NCBI GenBank assembly: GCA_963781305.1
Contig: CAWAFL010000001.1
Location: 1-64,000, forward strand
Direction: 5' to 3'
DNA: 64,000 nt
Origin: DASXMT01 sp963781305
GTDB taxonomy: Bacteria > Actinomycetota > Acidimicrobiia > Acidimicrobiales > RAAP-2
The position numbers and the translations under genes are program-made. Below, piece after piece: positions 1-8,963 of this stretch. The stretch's first letter is position 1; the number at the start of each line of letters is the position of its first letter. A model generated the notes under the pieces. It was not told where the DNA came from and did no database searches. It saw nothing but the letters and a program-made list of their open reading frames with translations.

Positions 1-53
1 TCGTTGGGGTCGCTGAAAAAATCTGCTTCGCCGATCACCCGGGCGGCTTTCAT
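1..53 (-). CDS. N-terminus of an unidentified protein (cut by window edge)
   Basis: Only the first 17 codons are visible. They read MKAARVIGEADFFSDPN and run off the left edge. A GGAGG sits 5 bases before the second of two adjacent ATG codons (51-53), which favours that start over the ATG at 54-56. No family can be named from so little. The downstream half of the next open frame (72-257, minus) ends in a similar stretch, EEAALFSEPQSIRFYTR, so a duplicated or decayed relative may lie just upstream of this gene. Confidence 0.4.
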   Translation of the reverse strand, partial: MKAARVIGEADFFSDPN

Positions 54-223
54 CATGGCCTCCGTTTCCCCTTACCGCCCTGATCTCGTGTAGAAACGGA
101 TCGATTGGGGTTCGCTGAACAATGCAGCCTCCTCGCTCTTATCGAATGATAATCGTCCAACCCGTCTGCCGCCGGTAGCCGGGAGGCTCACGAACGCATT
201 ACACGAACGACTGGCCCAAAAGG

Positions 224-2721
224 CTACACCGCCGCCGCGTCCGACTTCGCCGACCATCGGGTCTTGGCGATCTCATGGATTTTGAGACGCACGTCGCGGT
301 TGTCCCGCATGAAGCGGTCGAAGTCGGCCTTGCGCAGCACCAGGAGCCGGCAATAGGTGAGCGCCCTGACGTCGGCCTGCCGCGGCTGGCCGGTGAGCAG
401 GGACAGTTCGCCGAAGACGTCGCCGCTGCCGAGCGGAATGCGGCGACCGGGAAAGATCACCTCGGCCGCGCCCGAGGCGATGAAGTAGAGCGCGTCTCCG
501 GGGTCCCCGTGCGGACGACCAGTTCGCCCGGCACGGTGAAGCGAGCCCTGAGCAGCTTCTTGACGCCTTCGAGATGCCGGGCGTCGAGGCCCGCGAACAG
601 GTCGAGGCGGCGGATGAGCGCGTCGGTGTCGAGGCCGATGTCGAAGCGCGGCGGCGCGTTGGCTCCCTGGGCTGCGGCGACGCCGCTCGCCAGATCGCGG
701 TAGACCTCCGCCGGGATCAGGCCGCCGTCGAACAGAGCCTGGTAGCGCGCCATCTCCCGGCGCAGAGCCGACTGTCGGAGGAATCTCGCTTCGAGCTCGT
801 CGGCATAATTGACATATTGGCGACGCAGCGCGTCGAGCGCGGATTTGGTCTTGTCGAGGCGAGCCTGGAGAATGCCGTCGCTGAGGGCTGTGAGCCGCCC
901 GCCGAAAATCGAGCGCGCGCGCCTGGGGGGACCAACCAGGAGGTCCTGGACAAGCAGGCGCGTCACCAGCAGGGTCTCGAAATGGTCGCCGAGGCGATAG
1001 GCTAGGAAGCGGCGGACGCCGAAGCGCCGATAGAAGAAATAGGCGACGCGGAACGAGACGGGGAAGGCGAGCGCGGCTTCGGCCGCGCGCTTGTAGCCGA
1101 GGCGCCCGCCGCTCCGCGCGCCCTCGACCAGCGCCTCGGCATTGTGCATCAGCGCCTGCAGGGCGCTGGGCGAAGCCGCCCGCCGCGCCAGCGTCTCGAG
1201 GACGAGCGTCCGCTCCTGATTTCCCAGCGCCACGAGCGCGACCGTCAGCCGCTCGCGCTCGGTCAGTTCGTTCTCCTCGGCCGCATCCCGCGCGCCGGCC
1301 GCTTTGGTTTGCGCCCGATAGGGAGCCAGCGCGCGCTCGACCGTGCCTGGCTGCAGATCGTGGTCCTGCGCCGCCTTGGCGATCATCTCGCTCGTATCGG
1401 CATAGGAAAGCTCGAGCACCCGGTCGCGCAGCAACCGATCGACGGGCGACAGGCGATCGAGCCCCAGAACATGGATGACCGCGCGCAAGGTCGTGCCGTT
1501 GACCAGCAGCGTGAAAAGGACGAGGCCGGTCGCCAGCACCGCGACGAAACGGCGCACCTCGAGCGGCAACGCTGGATTTTCCGTAACCGCCAGCGCCAGC
1601 ACCAAAGTCAGGGCGCCCCTCAGGCCGCCCCAGGCGATAGCGAGCTTGTAGACGGTGCTGATCGGCTGGGTGAGCCGGGTGACGCTCAACAACGGCAGGA
1701 GCAGGAAGAGGACCGCCAGTCGCGCGCCGAACGCCGCGGCGAGCAGGACGACCAACAGGGTCAGGTCGCGGAGATGCACGTCGAACAGCAGCTTCGGCAC
1801 AAGGATCGACGCCAGCAGGAAGACGAGCGAATGCGCCCAGAAGGCGAGCTGCTCCCAGAGATCTTTGAGGAACGTCCAGTTGTCCGGCGCGATGCGGGTC
1901 CGTCCGAAGGCGCTGACCGTCATGCCGGACGCCAGCACCGCGACGACCCCGGAGACGTCGAAAAGACGCTGGGCGGCGATAAAGGCGAGATAGGCGAGCG
2001 CGACCGTCAGCGTCCCCTCGGCGAGACGGTCGCCGCGCGTCCAGGGGATGATGGCAAGAAACGCCCGGCCGGCGATAACCCCGAGAATCGCGCCGCCAAG
2101 GAAGGCGCGGATGAATTCGACGGCGCTGGCGCCGAGGACCGGCGGCCGTCCCGAGACGATGATGCCGAGCAGGACGGTATATAGAACGATCGCGGCCGCA
2201 TCGTTGAGGAGCGCCTCGCCCTCGACGAGCCGGCTCAGGCGGGCGGGCGCGCCGACGTCGCGGAAGACCGCGATGACCGCGGCGGGATCGGTGGTTGAGA
2301 CCACCGCGCCGAGCAGGGTGCAGACCGCCAGCGAAACCCCGGCGAACGGCCAGAGCGCCAGGCCCACGATGGCGGCCGTGATGATTGTCGCGACGACCGC
2401 CAGCATCAGGATCGGAGCGGCGTCCTCGAGGATGCGGCGCACTTCGCTGGTAAACCCGGCTTCGAAGATCAGCAGCGGGAGGAAGAGGTAAATGAACGTC
2501 TCCGAGCCCAGCGGCAGATTGGCGAAGGCGCCGGCGACCTCGCTGAACCCTTTCGAGAGCGGGCTATGGATAAGAACGGCCGAAGCCGCGCCGATCGCCG
2601 CGCCGATCACGGCGAGGAGGACGACCGGCGCCAACCTCAACCGGGCGGCGAGCGGCTGGCTGAGCGCGACGACGACGAGCAGGCTCGCGAACACGGCCAG
2701 GACGAGAACAATATCGAGCAT
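224..2721 (-). CDS. CPA1-type Na+/H+ antiporter with C-terminal cyclic-nucleotide-binding domain (one frameshift)
   Basis: Inner-membrane cation:proton antiporter. The first ~420 residues are a run of about 12 hydrophobic segments, with the antiporter-type stretches STTDPAAVIAVF and EGEALLNDAAAIVLY, whose acidic residues are typical of the CPA1/NhaP ion site. A long cytosolic helical tail follows. The end is a cNMP-binding domain containing GSGDVFGELSLLTGQPRQA, so activity is probably gated by a nucleotide or the domain is a structural relic. The frame breaks near 507, where a run of four G (minus strand) replaces the five needed to read RTGDPGDALYFI. Restoring one G joins both parts up to the TAG at 224. 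I start at the ATG at 2721 (MLDIVLVLAVF), where the first membrane helix begins. An upstream ATG at 2775 would add 18 polar residues. Confidence 0.85.
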
Positions 2722-2882
2722 GGCTTCCCGGGTCCGCTGCGGCTCCGCGCCCCCCATGCGCCGCAAAGGCGGCATTGTCGGTTGTGTGCGTTTTACCTGT
2801 CAATCCAAGGGCGCCCGCGCCTCTTTAGGCCGCGCGCGATAAGCGCGGCGACGCGCCCATCGCCGACCGCGCCTAACAGTCG

Positions 2883-3215
2883 CTAGCGGGCCACGGCGCG
2901 CTCCAGGGTCGCCGCCACCCATTTGTTGAGGCTCGCGCCCGCGCGTTTTGCCGCGCTCGCCACGGCGCGATGAAGCAAGGGATCGACCCGTACGACAAAC
3001 TGGCCCGAATACGGCCGTTCCGGCTCCTCCCCCCGCTCGCGACAGAAAGCGAGATGATCCTCGACGGAATCTGCCAGGGCGGTTTTGAGCTCGTCGACCG
3101 ACCGGCCCTGAAATGTGATCACGTCCCGGGTGTTGACGACCTCGCCGTGAAACAGTTCGGCGTCCTCGTCGTATTCCACAACGGCCTCGTAACCCTGGTA
3201 GGTCATCGTGTTCAT
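2883..3215 (-). CDS. HicB-family antitoxin-like protein without a HicA partner
   Basis: 110 residues in the HicB layout. The N-terminal half is an RNase H-like HicB fold (YQGYEAVVEYDEDAELFHGE ... TRDVITFQGRSVDELKTA). The C-terminal half is a ribbon-helix-helix type DNA-binding segment (FVVRVDPLLHRAVASAAKRAGASLNKWV). HicB normally neutralises the mRNA interferase HicA and represses the hicAB operon. No HicA-like frame lies on either side. The ATG is only 3 bases after the lolD stop, so it is probably co-transcribed with lolC-lolD. It may be a solitary regulator. Confidence 0.85.
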   Translation of the reverse strand: MNTMTYQGYEAVVEYDEDAELFHGEVVNTRDVITFQGRSVDELKTALADSVEDHLAFCRERGEEPERPYSGQFVVRVDPLLHRAVASAAKRAGASLNKWVAATLERAVAR

Positions 3216-3218
3216 GGC

Positions 3219-3922
3219 CTAATCCATCTCCATCACCTGACCGTCGCGGATCGTCACACGGCGGTCCATCCGGGCAGCGAGGTCGAGATTGTGGGTGGCG
3301 ACCAGAGCGGCGAGCCCGGTGGCGCGGACGAGCGTCGCCAGCGTCGCGAAAACGTGCTCCGCCGTCTTCGGGTCGAGATTGCCGGTCGGCTCGTCGGCGA
3401 GCAGCACGCGCTAGGTCCGTTGGCGACCGCCCGGGCGATGGCGACGCGCTGCTGCTCGCCGCCCGAAAGCTCGGCCGGCCGATGGGTCTCGCGCGCCGCG
3501 AGGCCGAGATAGCCGAGCAGCTCGCCGCCCGCGGCTCGCCGCTTCCCGCCGCGGCAGCCCGGCGATCATCTGCGGCAGGATCAGATTTTCCAGCGCCGAG
3601 AATTCCGGCAGCAGATGATGGAACTGGTAGACGAAGCCGATCTGCGTTGCGCCGCAGCGCCGTGCGCTCGTCGTCGCGACATCGCCGAGGTCGGCTCGCC
3701 GCGCGACGTAGCACCTCGCCGGCGTCGGGCCGTTCGAGCAGCCCGGCGAGATGCAGCAGCGTCGATTTGCCGGCGCCCGAGGGCGCGATCAGCGCCACCG
3801 ACTGGCCCGGCCAGAGCGCGAGACTCGGCGCCGCACAGCACTTCGACGGTCGTTTCGCCGCGCCCGTAGCGGCGCTCGACCTGATCGAGCCCAGCGCCGG
3901 GCAGCGCCCGGCGCTCATTCAT
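3219..3922 (-). CDS. lolD: LolD, ATPase of the lipoprotein-releasing ABC transporter (several frameshifts)
   Basis: Cytosolic ATPase that powers LolC/E extraction of lipoproteins from the inner membrane for transfer to LolA. Pieces in different frames show, in order, a Walker A (APSGAGKSTLLHLAGLLERP), the ABC signature LSGGEQQRVAIARAVANGP, Walker B (VLLADEPTGNLDPKTAEHVF) and the switch His in VATHNLDLAARMDRRV. The start is the ATG at 3922, which overlaps the lolC stop (ATGAATGA). The stop TAG at 3219 is followed at once by the HicB-like gene. Single-base indels fall near 3412, 3545-3560, 3700 and 3830. Since the gene is normally essential, I read these as consensus errors rather than decay. 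Expected length is about 230 residues. Confidence 0.85.
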
Positions 3923-5222
3923 AGCGAAGCGCCTCGACCGGATCGAGCCGCGCCGCCCGCCACGAGGGATAGATCGTCGCGGCGAGCGACAGGACCAGCG
4001 CCATCGCGACGACGGCGAGCACATCGCTCGGCTCGACCCGCGAAGGCAGTTGCGACAGGAAATAGAACTCGGACGGGAAGAGGTTCACGCCGGTGAGCCA
4101 GCTCAGGAAGCCTTGCCGGATCGGCTCGACGTTGTGCGCGACGATGCAGGCCGAGCGCGAGGCCGACGGCGGTGCCGACGACGCCGATCGTCGCGCCGGT
4201 GATGAGGAAGATGCGCATGATCGCGCCGCGCGTCGCGCCCATCGTGCGCAGCACCGCGATGGCGCGCGCCTTGTCCTGCACCAGCATGATGAGGCCGGAG
4301 ATGATGTTGAGCGCGGCGACCAGCACGATCAGCGAGAGGATGGCGAACATCACGTTGCGCTCGACGGCGAGCACGTCGAAGAAGCTGCGGTTGAGCTGGC
4401 GCCAGTCGGTGTCGATCATCGGCCGCTGCTCGGCCGGCTCGATGCGCGCGGCGCATCAGCGTCCATATGGTCGGGATCGTCGACATAGACCTCGATGACG
4501 TTGGCCTGGCCGTCGGAGTTGAAGAAGGCCTGCGCCTCGGCGCAGCGGCATGAAGATGAAGGTGTTGTCGAAAGTCGCCATGCCGATCTGGAAGATCGCC
4601 GCGACCGTATAGGCCTTCATGCGCGGCGTGACGCCGAACGGCGTCTCCGCGCCGTGCGGGCGCGATCAGCGTGATCTTGTCGCCGATGCGCAGGCTCAGG
4701 CGTTCGGCGAGCTTCGCGCCGACGGCGACGCCCTGCCCTGCGTCGAAGCCGTCGAGCGAGCCCTGCGTGATATGGCCGCCGACGCCCGGCAGGCGCTCGA
4801 GATCCTTGCCGCGAATGCCGCGCACCAGCACGCCGGCCGAGCCGAAGGGCGAAGTCGCGAAAGCCTGGCCCTCGACCAGCGGCAGCGCCAGCGTGACGCC
4901 CGGAACCTTGGCGACGCGGTCGGTCACGGCCTGCGTAGTCGGTCAGCGGCGTCTCGACCGCCTTGCAGGAACATATGGCCGTTGAGGCCGATCATCTTGT
5001 CCATCAGATCGTGCCGGAAGCCGTTCATCACCGACATGACGACGATCAGCGCCGCGACGCCGAGCACGATGCCGAGGAAGGAAAAGCCGGCGATCACCGA
5101 GATCGACCCCTGGGCGCGCCGCGCGCGCAGGTAGCGGAACGCGACCATCCACTCGAACGGCGCAAACGGCCGGGTCGCCTGCCATGCGCGACGGCGCCGG
5201 CGTCTAGGGCCGAGGCGGTCAT
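3915..5222 (-). CDS. lolC: LolC/LolE-type lipoprotein-releasing permease (several frameshifts)
   Basis: Inner-membrane permease with four TM helices and a large periplasmic domain that hands lipoproteins to LolA. The N-terminus reads RPFAPFEWMVAFRYLRARRA followed by the first helix (GFSFLGIVLGVAALIVVMSV). The C-terminal helices include MFAILSLIVLVAALNIISGL. The protein ends with the family's characteristic ARLDPVEALRYE. Frame changes occur near 5185, 4930, 4664 (an extra C, after which APHGAETPFGVTPRMKA reads correctly), 4545, 4450 and 4143. The ATG at 5222 (MTASALDAG) is the likely start. The stop overlaps lolD. The order proS-lolC-lolD is common in Hyphomicrobiales. Confidence 0.85.
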
Positions 5223-5275
5223 GCCCTCACCCCGAGCTTGTCGAGCGGTGGGGCGCAGCGCCGGATGAGGGCGAG
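5221..5275. repeat. Degenerate intergenic palindromic repeat
   Basis: The proS-lolC gap holds a sequence with the GCGCAGCGCCGGATGAGGGCG core, resembling the better-preserved repeat near 15.3-16.0 kb (there GCGTAGCGCCGGATGGGGTG). It can fold on itself. It probably serves as a transcribed spacer or weak terminator between proS and lolC. Confidence 0.45.
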
Positions 5276-5283
5276 CCGCCCCA

Positions 5284-6619
5284 TCACCCGGTCCCGCCGA
5301 GCTTGGCGATCGCCGCTTCGACGCCGACGAGCTCCGCGTTCGCCGCTGCGGCGCGTTCTTGATCTCGACCTTGCCCTCGGCCAGGCCCTTCGGGCCGACG
5401 ATGACCTGATTGGGCAGGCCGATGAGATCCATGGTCGCGAATTTGGCGCCGGGGCGCTCGTCGCGGTCGTCGTAGAGCACATCGACGCCGCCCCGCTCGA
5501 GCGCGGCGTAGATGCGCGCGCAGGCGCCGTCGCAAGCGGCGTCGCCGACCTTGAGATTGATGAGGCCGACCGCGAACGGCGCCGCGGCTTCGGGCCAGAT
5601 GATGCCCGCCTCGTCGTGGTTGGCCTCGATCAGCGCGGCGGCGAGCCGGCTCGGGCCGATGCCGTAGGAGCCCATATGCACGGCGTGCTCCTTGCCGTCC
5701 GGGCCGTTGACCACCGCCTTCATCGGCTCCGAGTATTTGGTCCCGAAGTAGAAAATATGGCCGACCTCGATGCCGCGCGCCGATATGCGCTCGGCCTCCG
5801 GCAGCGCTTCGAACGCCGCCGCGTCGTGCTTCTCCGAGGTCGCGGCGTAGAGCGAGGTCCATTTGTCGAACACGTCCTGCATCGTCGCCGGGTCGTCGAA
5901 GTCGATGTCGGCCGGCGGCGTCGCGAAGGTCAGATAGTCCCGGTGGCAGAAGACCTCGCTCTCGCCGGTCGGCGGCCAGGATGATGAACTCGTGGCTGAG
6001 GTCGCCGCCGATCGGCCCGGTTTCGGCGATCATCGGGATGGCGGTCAGGCCGAAGCGCGCGAAGGTGCGCAGATAGGCGGCGAACATCTTGTTGTAGGAG
6101 TGGCGCGCGCCGGCCTGATCGAGATCGAAGGAATAGGCGTCCTTCATCAGGAACTCGCGCGAGCGCATGACGCCGAAGCGCGGCCTCACCTCGTCGCGGA
6201 ATTTCCACTGGATGTGATAGAGGTTGAGCGGCAGGTCCTTGTAAGACCGCACGTAGGCGCGGAAGATCTCGGTAATCATCTCCTCGTTGGTCGGCCCATA
6301 CAGCATGTCGCGCTCGTGCCGGTCGCGGATGCGCAGCATCTCCTTGCCGTAGTCGTCGTAGCGGCCGGACTTCGCGCCAGAGCTCGGCCGACTGGATCGT
6401 CGGCATCAGCACTTCGATGCGCGCCGGCGCGATTCTGCTCCTCGCGCACGATCGGCGCAGATCTTCTGCAAGCACCCGCAGGCCCAGCGGCAGCCAGGCG
6501 TAGATGCCCGCCGCCTCCTGCCGGATCATGCCGGCGCGCAGCATCAGCCGATGCGAGACGATCTCCGCCTCCTTGGGCGTCTCCTTCAGGATCGGCAGGA
6601 AATAGCGGGAAAGGCGCAT
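5284..6619 (-). CDS. proS: Prolyl-tRNA synthetase (short alphaproteobacterial form; several frameshifts)
   Basis: Class II aminoacyl-tRNA synthetase that charges tRNA-Pro in the cytosol. The start MRLSRYFLPILKETPKEAE and the dimer/motif segments RAGMIRQEAAGIYAWLPLGL, YGPTNEEMITEIFRAYVRSY (motif 2 region), RFGVMRSREFLMKDAYSFDL and GSYGIGPSRLAAALIEANHD (motif 3) are all present. The net length of about 445 residues fits the short form lacking the editing insertion. The frame changes near 6440, 6365, 5970 and 5350. The chosen ATG at 6619 matches the usual N-terminus, and a TTG at 6634 would add five residues. Upstream of lolC-lolD in the same direction. Confidence 0.92.
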
Positions 6620-6811
6620 GGGCTTGCTCTTCAAGAGGCTGATCGGCGCGGGACGCGCGCCCCGCTGAAGCGGCCTTATGGCCTCAACGGCCGAAAAAGG
6701 GCAAGCGCGCGCTGCCGAGTTCTCCCCCTGGCGAAACTGCCGGATGGATGGACCTCAGCAGGCGGCGCGGCAACGTGCAGAATAACGACGACACTGAGGC
6801 TTCCGCGCCGC

Positions 6812-7036
6812 CTAGGTGAATGCGCCGACCTTGCCGAGGGAGGCCTCGTACGCCACCCAGACCCGCCTGCCTGCCGCAATCGCCTGACTCCGCACGCCCC
6901 GCTTGGAGAGATAAAGCTCGAGCTGCTTCCAGGTCAGGACGTCCGGAAGCTCGCGATCGTCACGCGCCTCCCGAACGAAATCGCCGGCCGGGTCGTCACC
7001 GGCCTTGCAGGTCTTGATGTAGGCGACAAACGACAT
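6812..7036 (-). CDS. Small acidic protein, possibly YozE-like SAM fold
   Basis: 74 residues starting MSFVAYIKTCKAGDDPAGDF, with an AAGGGG ribosome-binding site 8 bases before the ATG. The pattern of aromatic residue, 'DDPAGDFVREARDD', 'P' and 'WKQLELYLSKRG' resembles the YozE/SAM-like family, where short proteins carry 'DPxGDFxxDxxxDxxFP' and a final helix ending in a conserved G. The match is from memory of the pattern only. Molecular role unknown. It stands alone between proS and the zincin operon. Confidence 0.6.
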   Translation of the reverse strand: MSFVAYIKTCKAGDDPAGDFVREARDDRELPDVLTWKQLELYLSKRGVRSQAIAAGRRVWVAYEASLGKVGAFT

Positions 7037-7241
7037 GGGCTGACCCCTTTGCTTTGATGCAAAGGATAGGTGATTTGTCCTGCCCTGTCCCGCCGCGCCC
7101 AAAAACGAGCGAATCGAGCGCCGATGTTTCGTGTGGCTCGAGGAAGCGAAACGCCTGAACGCGCCGAGCGCCGAGCGAGGTCGCGATTGGGGTATGCAAT
7201 GGGGTAGCGTCCCGGCCGCGAATCTGGAGCAGGTCGTACGA

Positions 7242-7664
7242 TTAGCGGGCCGAGCGCTCGATCGCCTGCATATCGTCGTCCGACAGGCCGAAGTGATGGC
7301 CGATCTCATGCACCAGGACGTGGGTGATGACTTCGGCCAGCGTGTCCTCGCCGTCGCACCAGAAGTCGAGCAGCGGGCGCCGGTAGAGCCAGATCATGTT
7401 GGGCAGTTCGCCGGTCTCCTCGATCGCGCCGCGGTGGGCGAGGCCGCGGCCGCGGAAGAGGCCGAGAAGGTCGAACTCGCTTTCCGCGCCCATCTCGTCC
7501 AGCGTCTCGTCGTCGGGGAAGTCGACGATCTGGATGACAAGCCCTGCACAGAGGCCGCGAAACGAGGCCGGCAGGGCGGCGAAGGCGGCGTCGGCGAGCG
7601 TGTCGATGTCCGCGAGCGTCGGCGCACGCAGGCCCGCAAGGTTGCCTGTCGTTGCGGCGTTCAC
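7242..7664 (-). CDS. Zincin-like metallopeptidase (PF06262 type)
   Basis: 140 residues with the zinc-binding motif HEIGHHFGLSDDDM near the C-terminus (HExxH plus the downstream DDxM typical of the possible minimal metallopeptidase family found in actinobacteria and alphaproteobacteria). The N-terminal half has LPASFRGLCAGLVIQIVDFP. No signal peptide, so it is presumably cytosolic. The start codon is GTG at 7664, overlapping the stop of the cNMP-domain gene (GTGA), so translation is probably coupled. Substrate unknown. Confidence 0.85.
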   Translation of the reverse strand: MNAATTGNLAGLRAPTLADIDTLADAAFAALPASFRGLCAGLVIQIVDFPDDETLDEMGAESEFDLLGLFRGRGLAHRGAIEETGELPNMIWLYRRPLLDFWCDGEDTLAEVITHVLVHEIGHHFGLSDDDMQAIERSAR

Positions 7665-8141
7665 GAAACGGCCCGAGGGCGGGGCGGGACGGAGAACGAC
7701 TTCTTCCGGGCCGCCTCCAGCCCGTCGATCAGATAGCGCGTCCGCGCCGCCAGCACCTTGCGGATCTTATCCGCCGACTTCGGGAAACTCGCTGAGCACG
7801 CGACGAAAGGTCTCGCGCGGCACCCGCGTTATGAGGGCGTCTTCGGCGATACGGGCCTCGTGCCGGCGGACGACCGGGGCGTAGAGCGCGCTCTCGCCGA
7901 TCAGCGCCCCGGCGACGACGCGCCGTCCGCCGTCGAGCGGCGCGTTTTTCTTGATCAGCACGACGACCCCCGAATGAAGGAAGAAGCCGGCGTCGCCCGC
8001 GTCGCCGATGTGGAACAACGTATCGCCCGCCTTGAAGCGCTGCTTCTCGCTGGAGAACGCGACGAGCTGGACCGCCTCGCGCGGCAAGAGGCTGAACGGG
8101 CGCGTGCGCGTCAACCGGGCGACATCCTCGTCGAGGCTCAA
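7661..8141 (-). CDS. Cyclic-nucleotide-binding-domain protein (one frameshift)
   Basis: About 160 residues. Residues ~15-120 form a cNMP-binding beta-roll (FKAGDTLFHIGDAGDAGFFL ... GALIGESALYAPVVRRHEAR). There is no helix-turn-helix, so it is an effector-type rather than Crp-type protein. As written the frame stops at 7767. Removing one T from TTTCCC near 7789 gives FPKSADKIRKVLAARTRYLI and an end at TGA 7661-7663, which creates the 4-base GTGA overlap with the zincin gene. That overlap strongly supports the longer version. The start TTG (8141) overlaps the response regulator stop (TTGA). Confidence 0.82.
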
Positions 8142-8851
8142 CCCGACCGTCCCCCGTTCGGCCCGCCGGCGACCAGCTTGTAGCCGCCGCCTTCGGTCAC
8201 CAGGAGCTGCGCTTCGGCCGGATTGTCCTCGATCTTCTGCCGCAGGCGGTAGATATGGGTCTCGAGCGTGTGGGTGGTCACATTGGCGTTGTAGCCCCAG
8301 ACGTGCTTGAGCAGCGTCTCTCGCGCCACCGGCTGCTGCTCCGCCCGGTGCAGATAACGCAGGATCGCCGCCTCCTTCTCGGTCAGCCGAAGCTTGACGC
8401 CGTGCGCGTTGACCAGGTTCTTCGATGTCGGACGGAAGGTATAGGGGCCGACCTGGAACTCGGCGTCCTCGCTCGCCTCGTACTGGCGGAGCTGGGAGCG
8501 GATCCGCGCCAGCAGAACGACGAACCGGAACGGCTTGCCGACAAAGTCGTTCGCCCCCGAATCGAGCCCGAGCACCGCGTCGGCGTCGGAGTCGTGCGCG
8601 GTGAGCATGATGATCGGCCGGCGGTACCCGTCGCGGCGCATGCGCTTGATGGCTTCCCTGCCGTCGAGATCCGGCAAGCCCACATCCATGATGACGAGGT
8701 CCGGGGCGGTTTCGTTGACGGCGGTTAGCGCCGCATTAGCGGTTTCGACCGCTTCGACCTGAAACTCCGGATGTAGAGAAAGCTGTTCAACCAGCGCATT
8801 GCGCAGGTCGGCGTCGTCGTCCACGATCAATATGCGCCGCGCCTGGGTCAT
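8138..8851 (-). CDS. OmpR/PhoB-type response regulator, CenR-like
   Basis: 237 residues: receiver domain 5-120 with the acidic pair in ILIVDDDADLR, phosphoacceptor Asp in LVIMDVGLPDLDG and the Lys in FVGKPFRF, then a winged-helix DNA-binding domain (LTEKEAAILRYLHRAEQQPV ... HTLETHIYRLRQKIEDNPAE ... VTEGGGYKLV). The wording is close to the alphaproteobacterial CenR type that controls envelope functions in Caulobacter, but that assignment is from memory. No kinase gene is adjacent. The downstream genes overlap it in series, forming one operon with a cNMP protein and a metallopeptidase. Confidence 0.88.
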   Translation of the reverse strand: MTQARRILIVDDDADLRNALVEQLSLHPEFQVEAVETANAALTAVNETAPDLVIMDVGLPDLDGREAIKRMRRDGYRRPIIMLTAHDSDADAVLGLDSGANDFVGKPFRFVVLLARIRSQLRQYEASEDAEFQVGPYTFRPTSKNLVNAHGVKLRLTEKEAAILRYLHRAEQQPVARETLLKHVWGYNANVTTHTLETHIYRLRQKIEDNPAEAQLLVTEGGGYKLVAGGPNGGRSG

Positions 8852-8963
8852 CGGAGCGCTACCTTAACGACAGCTGCTTGTGGCGGCTAGTCCGCGATTG
8901 CGGCAAGGTTGCGGCCTCCGCTCTCCGCCTTGGACGGGACCCCGACTGGTTCGGGCCGACAGA

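Noticed and set aside
5284..6619. proS as a true pseudogene
   Set aside because: All synthetase motifs are present, net length is normal and the enzyme is essential; single-base slips are more likely consensus errors. The same reasoning applies to der and lolCD.
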